Part shown: positions 7,199 to 15,850 of the stretch, one piece after another | How the letters are laid out: each line of letters begins with the position of its first letter | Position numbering within the stretch: the stretch's first letter is position 1 | The notes under the pieces: model-generated | Database searches by the model: none | What the model was told of the DNA's origin: nothing | The model's input: the letters and a program-made list of their open reading frames with translations, nothing else | Program-made: the position numbers and the translations under genes | From: Sulfurovum sp. FS08-3 | GTDB taxonomy: Bacteria > Campylobacterota > Campylobacteria > Campylobacterales > Sulfurovaceae | Assembly: GCA_000830175.1 (NCBI GenBank) | Contig: JQIS01000001.1 | Span: forward strand, 283,482 to 347,481 | Direction: 5' to 3' | DNA length: 64,000 bases

Positions 7199-9256
7199 CT
7201 ATTTTTTGATACTCGTAAAGAGATTGCGTATTTCGTTGGTGACGATTTGGCTATCTTGTGTGTTGTTCATAATGGTTGGTTTGACGGTAATAAAGAGTTC
7301 GGTTTTGTCACGAGAGTTATCGGTAGCGCTAAACAAAGCTCCAAAAAAGGGCAAATCACCCAGTAGCGGTACTTTGGATTTGTTTTTGGTTTTGGAGTTT
7401 TTAATCAATCCTCCTAGCATCACAGTATCTCCTGATTGCAAAGCCACTTTGGTTTGAATGCTTCGGTTGAGAATGGTAGGCGAAGCGATAGAAGTGGTGG
7501 TATCGGTTGAGACTTCACTTACCGTTTGGGAAATATCAAGCGTTAAGATACCTTGTGAATTGACATAGGGGGTAACGTTGAGAATAATACCTGTGTTTTT
7601 GTATTGTACAGTTTGGGTTCGTGTTGTATCAGTGTTGTTGATATTGGCCGAGGTGGTATCGGATGTCAAAACGGGTACTTGCGAACCGACATTGATATTG
7701 GCAGGTTCCCTATCAAGGACGATAAGTTTGGGTGAAGAGAGTACATGAATGAGATTGTCTTTTGCCAAAGCATCGAGTACGAACTGGATATTACCGCTAA
7801 AGATAGAACCCGAAAAACCGTTATTGATGCTCATCGTTTTGCCTGAATTGAGCGTTTTGTAGTGCCATTGCAAACCGTATTTGAGCTGTTCGGTGAGGGT
7901 TACTTCGGCAATAGTGACTTCTATTAAGATTTGCTTAGGAGTTTTGTCAAGCTTTTCAAGATGCGAGAGTATCTCTTTGTATTTAGTAGCGGTGGTATTG
8001 ACCATGATATTGTTTTGTTGGGCATCCAAAATAGCAAAATCCTCTTTGATTTCTACCATTGAACTTTCGCTACTGTTGTTCTCTTTGTTGCCACTCGCAC
8101 CGCTATTTGCTGCATTGCCGAGGAGTTGATTAATCAGTCCTACGAGTTCTTCAGCTTTTCTAAATTCAGGTTTATAGAAAAAGATATGCGACTCATCGCC
8201 CAAAATCGAAGCGTTATCAAAGCGATTTTTCCACGACTCAATGGTGCGTAACCATGAGGCTTTGGAAGAGACGACATAGACAGAGTTAAGCTCAGGCACA
8301 TCGACTATCAATACCCCAAGACTCGTTGAGTTTTGGGCGATGGGAATACCACTTGCACCCAAAAGAGACTGCAAACGCTCTTTGAAATCTTTGCTGTTGA
8401 TGTATTGCATCTTAAACAAAACCGCCTCTTTGTGTTGCATGGTTGATTGGTCAAGCAATCGTGCAGCCTCCAATACACGATGCACCTCTTTGGCTTCGCC
8501 CGTAATAGAAATCACATTAGCTCCCGCAATTTCGGTAATGGTTTGGACTACGGGAGAGCTTTGCGTAAAGCCACCAAGCAACATATTGCGAATAGGGACG
8601 TAATAGTAGGGGAAAAGTACTGTCACATTTTGCCCCTCTAGTCCACTCACATCAAAATCCCGCCCGTAGATGAAGTTTTGTTGGGCTTTGGCAATGGTAG
8701 CTTGAGACTTTTCATCAAACTGAAAGAGTGAACGCAACTGCTCTACGCCAATATTGTGATTGTTAAGCATCGCCAAAGCAATATCAAAGAGTTCACGAGG
8801 TGAAGTCTCTTTTTGCATATTGAGACTAATGGTAGCTTGTGAGGCTTTGACTTTGTCGCTATAGGAGTAGTTGAGTTTGAGTACCGAACCAAAGACAAGG
8901 TCGATAAATTTTGGCAAGGGGATATTTTCGACAGAGACTTTGACTCCTTGAGAATCGTGAAAAATGGGTTGAAGTTTGGCTCTTTGTACCTGTTTCTCTT
9001 TGGAAAAATTCATGTTTGTGAAGTTGTCTCTAAGGGGAATCTTCTCTATGGATGCGTTGTAGGCGTTTTTGATGTAACGCTTTTTGTAGTGGGAGTAGTC
9101 GTTGGTACCGCCACGACTGAGATTCATATCGCCTGTGAGATAGAGATTGGAGCTTAGCTTGTCATTGGGTTCGATATTCATAGCATTGTATTGGGTACAG
9201 CTATTGAGCGATAAAAAAGAGACGATAAGCAGATAATGGACTATTTTACGATACAT
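7199..9256 (-). CDS. Secretin, MshL/PilQ/GspD type, lipoprotein-like
   Basis: 685 residues from the ATG at 9256, preceded by AAAGGA; the frame is open 18 codons further but those lack a start signal and cover the upstream gene. The N-terminus is a lipoprotein signal (LLIVSFLSLNSC, Cys at +1). The middle carries N-domains; the last third is the secretin barrel, ending with VPLLGDLPFFGALF and TELFITVKPTI, the family signature. It forms the outer-membrane pore for a type IV pilus or type II secretion machine. It overlaps the upstream gene by 11 bases and is the last gene of a four-gene assembly operon. MshL is the closest guess on the lipoprotein signal. Confidence 0.85.
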   Translation of the reverse strand: MYRKIVHYLLIVSFLSLNSCTQYNAMNIEPNDKLSSNLYLTGDMNLSRGGTNDYSHYKKRYIKNAYNASIEKIPLRDNFTNMNFSKEKQVQRAKLQPIFHDSQGVKVSVENIPLPKFIDLVFGSVLKLNYSYSDKVKASQATISLNMQKETSPRELFDIALAMLNNHNIGVEQLRSLFQFDEKSQATIAKAQQNFIYGRDFDVSGLEGQNVTVLFPYYYVPIRNMLLGGFTQSSPVVQTITEIAGANVISITGEAKEVHRVLEAARLLDQSTMQHKEAVLFKMQYINSKDFKERLQSLLGASGIPIAQNSTSLGVLIVDVPELNSVYVVSSKASWLRTIESWKNRFDNASILGDESHIFFYKPEFRKAEELVGLINQLLGNAANSGASGNKENNSSESSMVEIKEDFAILDAQQNNIMVNTTATKYKEILSHLEKLDKTPKQILIEVTIAEVTLTEQLKYGLQWHYKTLNSGKTMSINNGFSGSIFSGNIQFVLDALAKDNLIHVLSSPKLIVLDREPANINVGSQVPVLTSDTTSANINNTDTTRTQTVQYKNTGIILNVTPYVNSQGILTLDISQTVSEVSTDTTTSIASPTILNRSIQTKVALQSGDTVMLGGLIKNSKTKNKSKVPLLGDLPFFGALFSATDNSRDKTELFITVKPTIMNNTQDSQIVTNEIRNLFTSIKK

Positions 9257-9812
9257 TGTTTTCCTTTGGTTTAAACTCCAACTCATCGACAAAGAAGTAG
9301 GGTATTTCAATCTTCTTATAACTTTTGGTATCGATAAGCAACAGAGTGTTGTGTTTAATTTTATGGAGCTTCACCTTTTGATGAAGGGTCTCACCCTCTT
9401 TGAAATGTTCAATTTTACTTTTGGATTTATCTTTGTGACTCAAAAAGATGCCCAGCATCGCTCCACCTTGCTTGGCTACTCCCAAAAAGTCAAACTCTTT
9501 TTTGTCTATAATTATAGTATAAAATCCGTTTTGATTTCTTAATTCGAAGCCCAAAGTTTCATTGCTCTCATTGTTATCAGCAGCTATCTCTTTGGGGGGT
9601 TCGTGGATGGGCAGTTCCCAAATGGTATGAGTAGCCAAAGCACTTAAGTTGCCCTCGTATTGGCGGTAGCTCGATAGCTCTTTGACTTTGAGCTGACTCT
9701 TTTTGTCCTTAGAAGCATTGGTTTGCCCACTCAAAGTGTAGAGGGTAGAGACAAACACATAGAGTCCATAGAGGGCTACTAGAAGGATAAAGATAGCTCT
9801 GATTTTAGTCAC
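9246..9812 (-). CDS. Single-pass membrane protein of the pilus/secretion assembly operon (PilP/GspC-like)
   Basis: 188 residues from a GTG at 9812 with AAAGGG six bases upstream; an ATG seven codons further up (9833) is possible but less well placed. One membrane helix (IFILLVALYGLYVFV) is followed by a periplasmic domain and a C-terminal beta-rich region (KLHKIKHNTLLLIDTKSYKKIEIP). Position between a PilO-like and a secretin gene, and this topology, suggest the inner-membrane partner that docks to the secretin (PilP or GspC role). The family assignment rests mainly on context. It overlaps both neighbours by a few bases. Confidence 0.6.
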   Translation of the reverse strand: MTKIRAIFILLVALYGLYVFVSTLYTLSGQTNASKDKKSQLKVKELSSYRQYEGNLSALATHTIWELPIHEPPKEIAADNNESNETLGFELRNQNGFYTIIIDKKEFDFLGVAKQGGAMLGIFLSHKDKSKSKIEHFKEGETLHQKVKLHKIKHNTLLLIDTKSYKKIEIPYFFVDELEFKPKENNVS

Positions 9813-10308
9813 TATGAACCCTTTTGTAACCATAAAGATAGAGCTGATAGTTCATTTCGTTGCGACTTTTGCTCATTGTTAGGGTATCGACTTTGACAAT
9901 CTTATCCATCGATTGGATAGCTTCCAAAAATTTGGCAAAGTAGTGCGGGGTGCTAGTGGCATTGAGCTTAAGAGGTATAGTGGTGAGCTTTAGGGCTTCA
10001 TTGGTCGTAGGCTCACCCCATGTGATATTGGTAATCTTAAATCCGCTCTTTAGAGCTAAGGCATTGATTTCGTTTTGGAAGGCTCCAAGGAGTCGGTTGT
10101 TGTCTTGTTTGGAGTCAAAAAAGAGTGTAGGACTATTGATTGCTCCTTGTAGGGTTTTGTTTTTAAACAGAGTTTTTTCATCAGCAAGGCGTTTTTTCAA
10201 AACATCAATCTTGTGAATCGTTTTGGACTCATCTTCATCAATATAATTGACAAAATTGACAAACACAGTCAAAACAACAAGAGCGATAAGCATATTTTTA
10301 CTCTCCAT
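9805..10308 (-). CDS. PilO/MshJ-like pilus assembly protein
   Basis: 167 residues: short cytoplasmic tail, a membrane helix (MLIALVVLTVFVNFVNYI), a coiled-coil stretch (IHKIDVLKKRLADEKTLF), then a ferredoxin-like periplasmic domain (GFKITNITWGEP and IPLKLNATSTPHYFAKFLEAI). This order is that of PilO and GspM. The gene starts inside the end of the GspL-like gene (11-base overlap) and overlaps the PilP-like gene, so the four genes form one tightly coupled operon read towards the secretin. Confidence 0.65.
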   Translation of the reverse strand: MESKNMLIALVVLTVFVNFVNYIDEDESKTIHKIDVLKKRLADEKTLFKNKTLQGAINSPTLFFDSKQDNNRLLGAFQNEINALALKSGFKITNITWGEPTTNEALKLTTIPLKLNATSTPHYFAKFLEAIQSMDKIVKVDTLTMSKSRNEMNYQLYLYGYKRVHSD

Positions 10309-11311
10309 GACTATCCTTTAGTCGCTTTAAGCTTCCCTCATAGACGACGTACTCTTTTTGATTTTGGGGTATTTTTCGACTCGATTGGATCTTGAAGCCC
10401 TCGAAATAACCGCTTTTTAAGACCGCATTCAAGATAGTGATAGACCCAAATGTCTCGACAGTGAGTGTCGCCTTTGAGCCTGAAAGACTAAAGTGTTTGA
10501 TGGTGCTGTTTGACTCTTGTGCTACAATACCAAAGAGAGTCTCCATGACATCAATAGAGTTGGGATAGACCAATACCTCATTGTAAAAACGGTGCGTAAA
10601 GGTTGCCTCTTCATTAAGACGCTTAAGCTTTTTGCGATAGGGGTCATTTTTCTTTTTGATGGCTTTGTACTCTTGTTGCACATTCTCATAATAGGAGGCG
10701 ATGTAGCGATCTTTGAGATATTCACTCGTGATAAAAACTCCCACTACGATAGCCAAAGGAAGCACGGCTCTATCAAGGTATTGGATAAGTATCTCTTTGG
10801 GAGATTGGTGGCTTTGATACCAGCAGTAATAGTTCCAGATAGGGTAGTTTTCGAGTTGTTCTTGCTCTATGGCTTTGGCTTTGGTAGCGTTTAGGGTGTA
10901 GAGCTTCTCTAGCCCATACTCATCGAGGAGTGCTTCTTGTTGCATTTTGAGTCCAAAACCGCAATAGGTAGCCTCTAGCAAACCATTTTTGATAACAAGC
11001 AAGGTATCTATCGTATCTTCTACAATAAAAATGGCATGATTGTCTTGCTCTTTGGCATAGAGATAGAGCAAGTAGGCTTGAGGAATGACAAAGTTTTTGA
11101 ACGAGACGGATTGGGGATAGAACCATAAAAGGAGGCGTTGCTTTTCGTAAAAGGGCAAAATCTCAAACTCTTTATAGGGAGAAAAATGGGCAAAATTGAG
11201 TCTTAGAATATCTTTGCCAAAGTGCTTTTGCTCCTTGATAGAAGCGACATAAAAAAAGCTATCTTTGGCGGGTAAAATCGAGAGATACCTATCTTTGAGA
11301 GACTCTAGCAC
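10298..11311 (-). CDS. GspL-like assembly platform protein (PilM/PilN-type fusion)
   Basis: 337 residues starting at GTG with AGGAA upstream. The first 180 residues are a degenerate actin-like cytoplasmic domain (AIFIVEDTIDTLLVIKNGLLEATYCG). A single membrane helix at about 185-200 (AVLPLAIVVGVFITSEYL) is followed by a coiled coil (YENVQQEYKAIKKKNDPYRKKLKRLNEEA) and a periplasmic ferredoxin-like end. This is the architecture of GspL, or of PilM and PilN fused. It begins the operon of GspL-, PilO-, PilP-like and secretin genes. ATPase, platform and prepilin peptidase genes are not in the window. Confidence 0.6.
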   Translation of the reverse strand: MLESLKDRYLSILPAKDSFFYVASIKEQKHFGKDILRLNFAHFSPYKEFEILPFYEKQRLLLWFYPQSVSFKNFVIPQAYLLYLYAKEQDNHAIFIVEDTIDTLLVIKNGLLEATYCGFGLKMQQEALLDEYGLEKLYTLNATKAKAIEQEQLENYPIWNYYCWYQSHQSPKEILIQYLDRAVLPLAIVVGVFITSEYLKDRYIASYYENVQQEYKAIKKKNDPYRKKLKRLNEEATFTHRFYNEVLVYPNSIDVMETLFGIVAQESNSTIKHFSLSGSKATLTVETFGSITILNAVLKSGYFEGFKIQSSRKIPQNQKEYVVYEGSLKRLKDSHGE

Positions 11312-11359
11312 ACGGTTTCCTAAGTTTTTGTTGATATTTTATCCAAAATCTTGCTATTA

Positions 11360-12055
11360 TCAAAATAGCCTCTTAAACATCAACAAAGTTTTGTCTTGTA
11401 TCTCATCGTAAAGATAGATATCAAGCGTATCGATAAGTTCAAGAGAGGTCATGGCACACATCTCTTTAACCTTATGGTAATATTGCTTAATGGTGGCTTG
11501 TTCTTTGGTGAAACAGTCGTTGTCGCATTGGCTAAAAAGCGTAAACTCTGCCTCATAAATCCCCTTATTGAAATCGCTATCAATGGTCAAAAAGCGTGTT
11601 TGGTCATCGACGATATAAGACCCCACCGCTACGTTTTCAAACCCCGCTAGGGTGTTTACGTCAAACAAAAAGAGTCCATTGGGAGCCAAAAGTCTCTCTA
11701 TGCACCCCAAAAATCGCTTAAGTTGGGGTTTGTCAAGATAGTTGAGCGTATCAAACATCGCCGTAATCACCTCAAAGCTCCCCTCAAGGTGGCAAATATC
11801 AATAACGTGAGCCTCAATGCCTCTGCTTTGCGTCGCTTCGACCATCAAAGGACTTAAATCAACGCCCAAAAGCTTTTGCGTTTGAAACTCCTTTTGGATA
11901 CGCTCCAAAAATGCCCCTTTGCCGCATCCAACATCCAACAGTGAATCAAAAGAGAGATTTTTGAGCGTATCAAGATAGTAGTTTTGCAAATCACCACTCG
12001 CCTCTTCAATCCCCAAAAGATCTTCGACTTTGGCGTATAAATCAAGGTTGTGCAT
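11360..12055 (-). CDS. Class I SAM-dependent methyltransferase
   Basis: 231 residues. Motif I is clear (LLDVGCGKGAFL, about residues 39-50), followed by the acidic loop LLGVDLSPLMVEAT, motif post-II (FEVITAMFDTLNYL) and LLAPNGLFLFDVNT. This is the Methyltransf_25/11 type acting on a small molecule or unknown substrate. It follows the MFS gene by nine bases in the same direction, so the two are probably co-transcribed; it may modify a metabolite that the pump exports, but that is speculation. Confidence 0.85.
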   Translation of the reverse strand: MHNLDLYAKVEDLLGIEEASGDLQNYYLDTLKNLSFDSLLDVGCGKGAFLERIQKEFQTQKLLGVDLSPLMVEATQSRGIEAHVIDICHLEGSFEVITAMFDTLNYLDKPQLKRFLGCIERLLAPNGLFLFDVNTLAGFENVAVGSYIVDDQTRFLTIDSDFNKGIYEAEFTLFSQCDNDCFTKEQATIKQYYHKVKEMCAMTSLELIDTLDIYLYDEIQDKTLLMFKRLF

Positions 12056-12064
12056 GAGTTTTTC

Positions 12065-13405
12065 CTATTGTCGCTTGAGTACTTTGCCCCGAAGCGTATC
12101 TTCGTCCATCAAAGCCTTCTCATATTTCACTACAGCGATATTTTCACTCTCATTAATATAGGTCTCAGTTACCGCTTCAAGGGCGTTGAGTGAGGCTATC
12201 TTTTCTCTATCGAAAATATTTAAATCCAAATAGAGATTGGCACGACTGCTAGGATTTTCCATCGTGGCTACCCATCCTATCCAAAAAAGCGACAAAACAA
12301 TGACCAACATCGCCAATGTCTCGCGTGAATGGTGTTGCATAATGTATCCCGCAACCATTCCGCCCAAAAAGATACCCGTATAGGCAAAGGTATTGGCTAC
12401 GCCTAAAGCCGCTCCTTTTTGGTGTACTTTGGCAAATTTGGATACAAAGCTTTGCAATAGAGGCTCAAACATATTAAATCCAATAAAAAAAAGCACCACG
12501 CCGACGATAAAAAGCCATGCCGAAGCACTAAATCCCATCGCAACAAAGCCTATCAAAATGGCCACAATCGAAACGGTAAAAACCTCTTTGCCTTTGCCGT
12601 ACTTTTCGCCAAATACCGCTGCGGGTCCCATCGCCAATAGCCCAAAAATCAAAGCAGGAACATAGACTTTCCATAGCTCACTCTTGCTCCATCCAAATCC
12701 CCCCTCGCTGGGTGTTTGCGTCATAACAAGCGGAATAATAAAAAACGCCATAGTCATAATCGAAGAGTGAAACAAAAAGGTAATGTACATCTTCACCAGT
12801 GCTTTATCTTTGAAAACATGACGCATTTGCGACTCCTCTTGCGAATAGGAGTGGAGGATTTTGGGAGGGTTGGGGACTTTGGTAAATAAAATACCAATAG
12901 CCAAAATCGTTAATAACGCCGTAAGCCAAAAGAGTTTGTCGATACCGTAAGCCCCCGCCACAATAGGAGCAATAAGCATGGCAAGTGCAAAACTTACCGC
13001 AATAGTACCTCCCATGATCGCCATAGCTTTGGCTCTTTGTTCCTCTTTGACCAAATCGGCTATCATGGCACTTACAACCGAACCAATCGCTCCCGCCCCT
13101 TGCAAAAAGCGACCCATCATCAACGTATAGATACTTTCACTCGTGGCACACACAACAGAACCCACGATAAAAATAAGCAAACCTACAAGCAGTGTCTTTT
13201 TGCGTCCTATCTTGTCGCTTACCAATCCAAAAGGTACTTGAAAAAAGGCCTGTGTGAGTGCGTAGCCACCTACAACGACACCCGCCAAAAAAGGAGTAGC
13301 ATCGGGCATCTCGATAGCATAAATCGAAAGCACAGGCAATACAATAAAGAGTCCAAAAAATCTAAGTCCTATAATCGAACTTAGAGGAAATATCTGTCTA
13401 AACAT
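12065..13405 (-). CDS. MFS transporter (YajR/drug efflux type)
   Basis: 446 residues with twelve hydrophobic segments. Loop 2-3 carries the MFS motif A (GLVSDKIGRKKT) and TM4-5 the GRFLQGAGAIGSVVSAMIADL block of proton antiporters. The C-terminus extends about 50 residues past the last helix, with IALNALEAVTETYINESENIAVVKYEKAL-like beta-alpha character, reminiscent of the YAM domain of YajR; I see this only by pattern. Substrate unknown. Upstream gene of a two-gene unit with the methyltransferase. Confidence 0.85.
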   Translation of the reverse strand: MFRQIFPLSSIIGLRFFGLFIVLPVLSIYAIEMPDATPFLAGVVVGGYALTQAFFQVPFGLVSDKIGRKKTLLVGLLIFIVGSVVCATSESIYTLMMGRFLQGAGAIGSVVSAMIADLVKEEQRAKAMAIMGGTIAVSFALAMLIAPIVAGAYGIDKLFWLTALLTILAIGILFTKVPNPPKILHSYSQEESQMRHVFKDKALVKMYITFLFHSSIMTMAFFIIPLVMTQTPSEGGFGWSKSELWKVYVPALIFGLLAMGPAAVFGEKYGKGKEVFTVSIVAILIGFVAMGFSASAWLFIVGVVLFFIGFNMFEPLLQSFVSKFAKVHQKGAALGVANTFAYTGIFLGGMVAGYIMQHHSRETLAMLVIVLSLFWIGWVATMENPSSRANLYLDLNIFDREKIASLNALEAVTETYINESENIAVVKYEKALMDEDTLRGKVLKRQ

Positions 13406-13505
13406 TGTTAAACCTTATATATAGGATAAAATCTATCCGCATTATATCCTATTGAGTTAAAAAAGGGTTAATTGGTTTTTGAGATACCCTAGTCGATGTT
13501 ATCAA

Positions 13506-13526
13506 ATCCTAAGTCGAACTTAGGAT
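13506..13526 (-). terminator. Hairpin downstream of the first pilin gene
   Basis: ATCCTAAG pairs with CTTAGGAT (8 bp, loop TCGAA), 44 bases past the pilin stop codon on the minus strand. There is no strong U-tract, so it is a modest terminator candidate. Confidence 0.4.
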
Positions 13527-13569
13527 ATTTTGGTGAGATAAAAGTTTGGGAATCAGGAGTTTGATTGCT

Positions 13570-14028
13570 CTACTCTAATTTATCGCAAGAACCACTTTTG
13601 CAGGTGAGTTTATTGTCTTTCAATTCAAAAGTTGCAGTACCTATATCGGCGGGGAAAAAATAGGTATAGCTTGTAGCATTGTTGCGTTTCCAGCACCCTT
13701 TTTCACCTGAAGCACAATTTTTCACAGGATATTGAAGCACATCGTTGGCAACCCCTGCACCATCGTTATCTTTATTGAAAGTACTAAAGGCATAGCTACC
13801 TGTACTCGCCAAGTCAGTAATAGGTGTAAAGTCACCCTTTAAAATTCTCTTTTGTTTTTCGGCACCTATGGCACCACGAACGGCTGCTAAAGTTGTACTA
13901 GAGCTAGAAATTTTTGCATCATCTCGTGTTGCAGCCAATTTTGGAACCGCAACGGCAGCAAGAATACCTATAATAACTATTGCAAACACCAACTCTATCA
14001 TTGTGAAAGCTTGTGCAAATCTTTTCAT
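13570..14028 (-). CDS. Type IV pilin / type II pseudopilin
   Basis: 152 residues. The start MKRFAQA is a short class III leader, cleaved before FTMIELVFAIVIIGILAAVAVPKL, the hydrophobic assembly helix with the conserved Glu at mature position 5. The following LAATRDDAK stretch is shared with two other pilin genes in this window. The C-terminal region has four Cys (NCASGEKGC, TCKSGSC) that may form one or two disulfides, as in the D-region of pilins. SD GGAGGAAG. It probably works with the secretin operon at 7.2-11.3 kb. Confidence 0.85.
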   Translation of the reverse strand: MKRFAQAFTMIELVFAIVIIGILAAVAVPKLAATRDDAKISSSSTTLAAVRGAIGAEKQKRILKGDFTPITDLASTGSYAFSTFNKDNDGAGVANDVLQYPVKNCASGEKGCWKRNNATSYTYFFPADIGTATFELKDNKLTCKSGSCDKLE

Positions 14029-14197
14029 TTCTTCCTCCGAAATATTATATTTATACCTTAAGCAATAATAGGTATTTTAGAACAAAGAACTCTAAAAAAC
14101 TATATTTTAGATACTTTGATTTTTATAAAATCTCACCATGGCAATGCTTGTTATTGTACATGAAATGAAACAATACGGATTTTAGAGATTTCTATAA

Positions 14198-14590
14198 TCA
14201 ATAACTAACCAAACTACCAGAAATTCTTAAAATATGTTCTCCTATTAGGTTTCTATCTGTTCCTCCTCGTTCAACTTCATCGCAAAAACTTGGCAAAATA
14301 CCATCTTTTTGACGAACATTGACATAGATAATGCCACCAGATTCACGTGAGTCAACAAAGGTATAGCATTCTGATTCCAAATGACTGGTTTCAGACATAG
14401 CTAAATTAAAATCACCTTTAGCGTTATATATATTTAAGATGCTAGCCAAACGAGTCGATATGGTACTTAAATCAGCCGATGCTTTAGCGTCGTCACGAGT
14501 AGCTGCCAACTTGCCAAGTGCAATTGATGCAACTATTCCTATCACGACAATACTAAAGACAATTTCAATCATTGTGAATGCTTTTTTCAT
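14198..14590 (-). CDS. Type IV pilin / pseudopilin, second paralogue
   Basis: 130 residues from the ATG at 14590 with AGGAAA upstream; an in-frame ATG at 14644 would add 18 residues that do not belong to a pilin leader. Leader MKKA, then FTMIEIVFSIVVIGIVASIALGKLAATRDDAK. The body is unlike the first pilin after the LAATRDDAK block, with two Cys (ECYTF, SFCDE) that could pair. It lies 170 bases upstream of the first pilin, same strand. Likely minor pilin or alternative major subunit. Confidence 0.8.
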   Translation of the reverse strand: MKKAFTMIEIVFSIVVIGIVASIALGKLAATRDDAKASADLSTISTRLASILNIYNAKGDFNLAMSETSHLESECYTFVDSRESGGIIYVNVRQKDGILPSFCDEVERGGTDRNLIGEHILRISGSLVSY

Positions 14591-14899
14591 ACTTTTCCTA
14601 TTTAGTCTTATTTGCAATATGTTTATCTTTCTGCGAAAATACAAACATACAAGCCAGTGTATTAATTATGCTAAATTAAAGTAGAATTAATTTATACTTA
14701 AAATTAATTCTATGTTAATTATAACATTTATTAACTTATGAAAATATTAGACATACGATAAAAATTAATAAAAAAACGGAGTATTTATCTTTTCTGTAAA
14801 GACTTTTTGGTTACTTTCAGAAAAGAATATCCTATTTAGTGTTATACTATATCAAAAGATTTCTTTTGGTGAGATTATTTTAAAAGCAAGGAATTAAAG
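14591..14899. other. Intergenic region with divergent promoters and two inverted repeats
   Basis: This 309-base gap separates a pilin gene read leftwards from the glycan operon read rightwards. It is strongly AT-rich. It holds a perfect 12-bp inverted repeat (14682-14712) and a 9-bp inverted repeat (TCTTTTCTG 14788-14796, CAGAAAAGA 14818-14826). A TATACT-like -10 for the glycosyltransferase lies near 14847. I see no coding frame in it. Confidence 0.5.
14682..14712. repeat. Perfect 12-bp inverted repeat
   Basis: TAGAATTAATTT and AAATTAATTCTA are exact reverse complements separated by the seven bases ATACTTA. It lies between the divergent pilin gene and glycan operon, where a dimeric regulator could bind. 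AT-only arms of this length are uncommon by chance but not impossible. Confidence 0.45.
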
Positions 14900-15850
14900 T
14901 TGAATTATGTGATAGATATTTCAGTTGTTATACCTGTATATGGATGTGTTGATAGCTTGAAAATACTTTATAATAGAATTGCAAATACTCTAATGAAAAT
15001 AACAAAAAACTTTGAAATTATCATGATTAATGATGCAAGTCCAGACAATGCATGGAGTACCATCTTGCAATTGTCTCATGAAGACAATAGGGTTAGGGGA
15101 ATTAATCTCTCTCGAAATTTTGGACAACATCGTGCAATTACTGCGGGGATAGATCATGCAAGAGGAGATTGGGTTGTTGTTATGGATTGTGATTTGCAAG
15201 ATCAACCTGAAGAAATTATTAAACTATACAACAAAGCTCAAGAGGGATTTCACATTGTAGTTGGAAAGAGAGCCGAAAGACAAGATAGTTTTCTTAAAAA
15301 AATGAATTCAAAACTATTTTATACGCTTTATAACTATCTTACAGATATAGAAGTTAATTCGAGTATTAGCAATTTTGGTATCTATTCCAAAAGTGTAATT
15401 GATACTCTTAGGCATTTTAAAGAACAAAACCGTTCGTTTGGACTTTTTGTTGTATGGAGTGGATTTTCAAGAGTAGAAATTGATATCAATCATGCCAAAA
15501 GAGAGATAGGTGAGACCTCCTATACATTTAAAAAGTTATTTAATCTTGCAACCGATAGTATTGTTTCTCATTCTAATAAACCTTTAAAGATAAGTGTAAA
15601 ATTGGGTTTTTTTCTATCTTTTTTCTCTATAATGTATGCCTTTTGGCTAGTGATAAGTTATTTTATATGGTCAACACCTATTGAGGGTTGGACAAGTTTG
15701 ATTGTCTCTATGTATTTTCTTTCAGGATTGATAATTGCATCAATTGGCATGGCGAGTCTTTATATAGGCAAAATTTTTGATGAGGTTAAAAATAGACCCC
15801 TCTACATTATCCAAGATACAACATTTAAGGAGGGTAGTCGTGAAAAATAA
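14900..15850 (+). CDS. GT2 glycosyltransferase, polyprenyl-phosphate sugar synthase type
   Basis: 316 residues, TTG start with AAGGAAT upstream. GT-A fold: ISVVIPVYGC, FEIIMINDASPDNAW, then the metal-binding DCDLQDQPEEI (DxD-like), all typical of the DPM1/ArnC/GtrB group. Two C-terminal membrane helices (about 235-260 and 268-290) complete the picture. Such enzymes load a sugar onto undecaprenyl phosphate at the cytoplasmic face. It opens the glycan operon; its TAA overlaps the start of the next gene by 11 bases. Sugar donor cannot be told from sequence. Confidence 0.85.
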   Translation: MNYVIDISVVIPVYGCVDSLKILYNRIANTLMKITKNFEIIMINDASPDNAWSTILQLSHEDNRVRGINLSRNFGQHRAITAGIDHARGDWVVVMDCDLQDQPEEIIKLYNKAQEGFHIVVGKRAERQDSFLKKMNSKLFYTLYNYLTDIEVNSSISNFGIYSKSVIDTLRHFKEQNRSFGLFVVWSGFSRVEIDINHAKREIGETSYTFKKLFNLATDSIVSHSNKPLKISVKLGFFLSFFSIMYAFWLVISYFIWSTPIEGWTSLIVSMYFLSGLIIASIGMASLYIGKIFDEVKNRPLYIIQDTTFKEGSREK

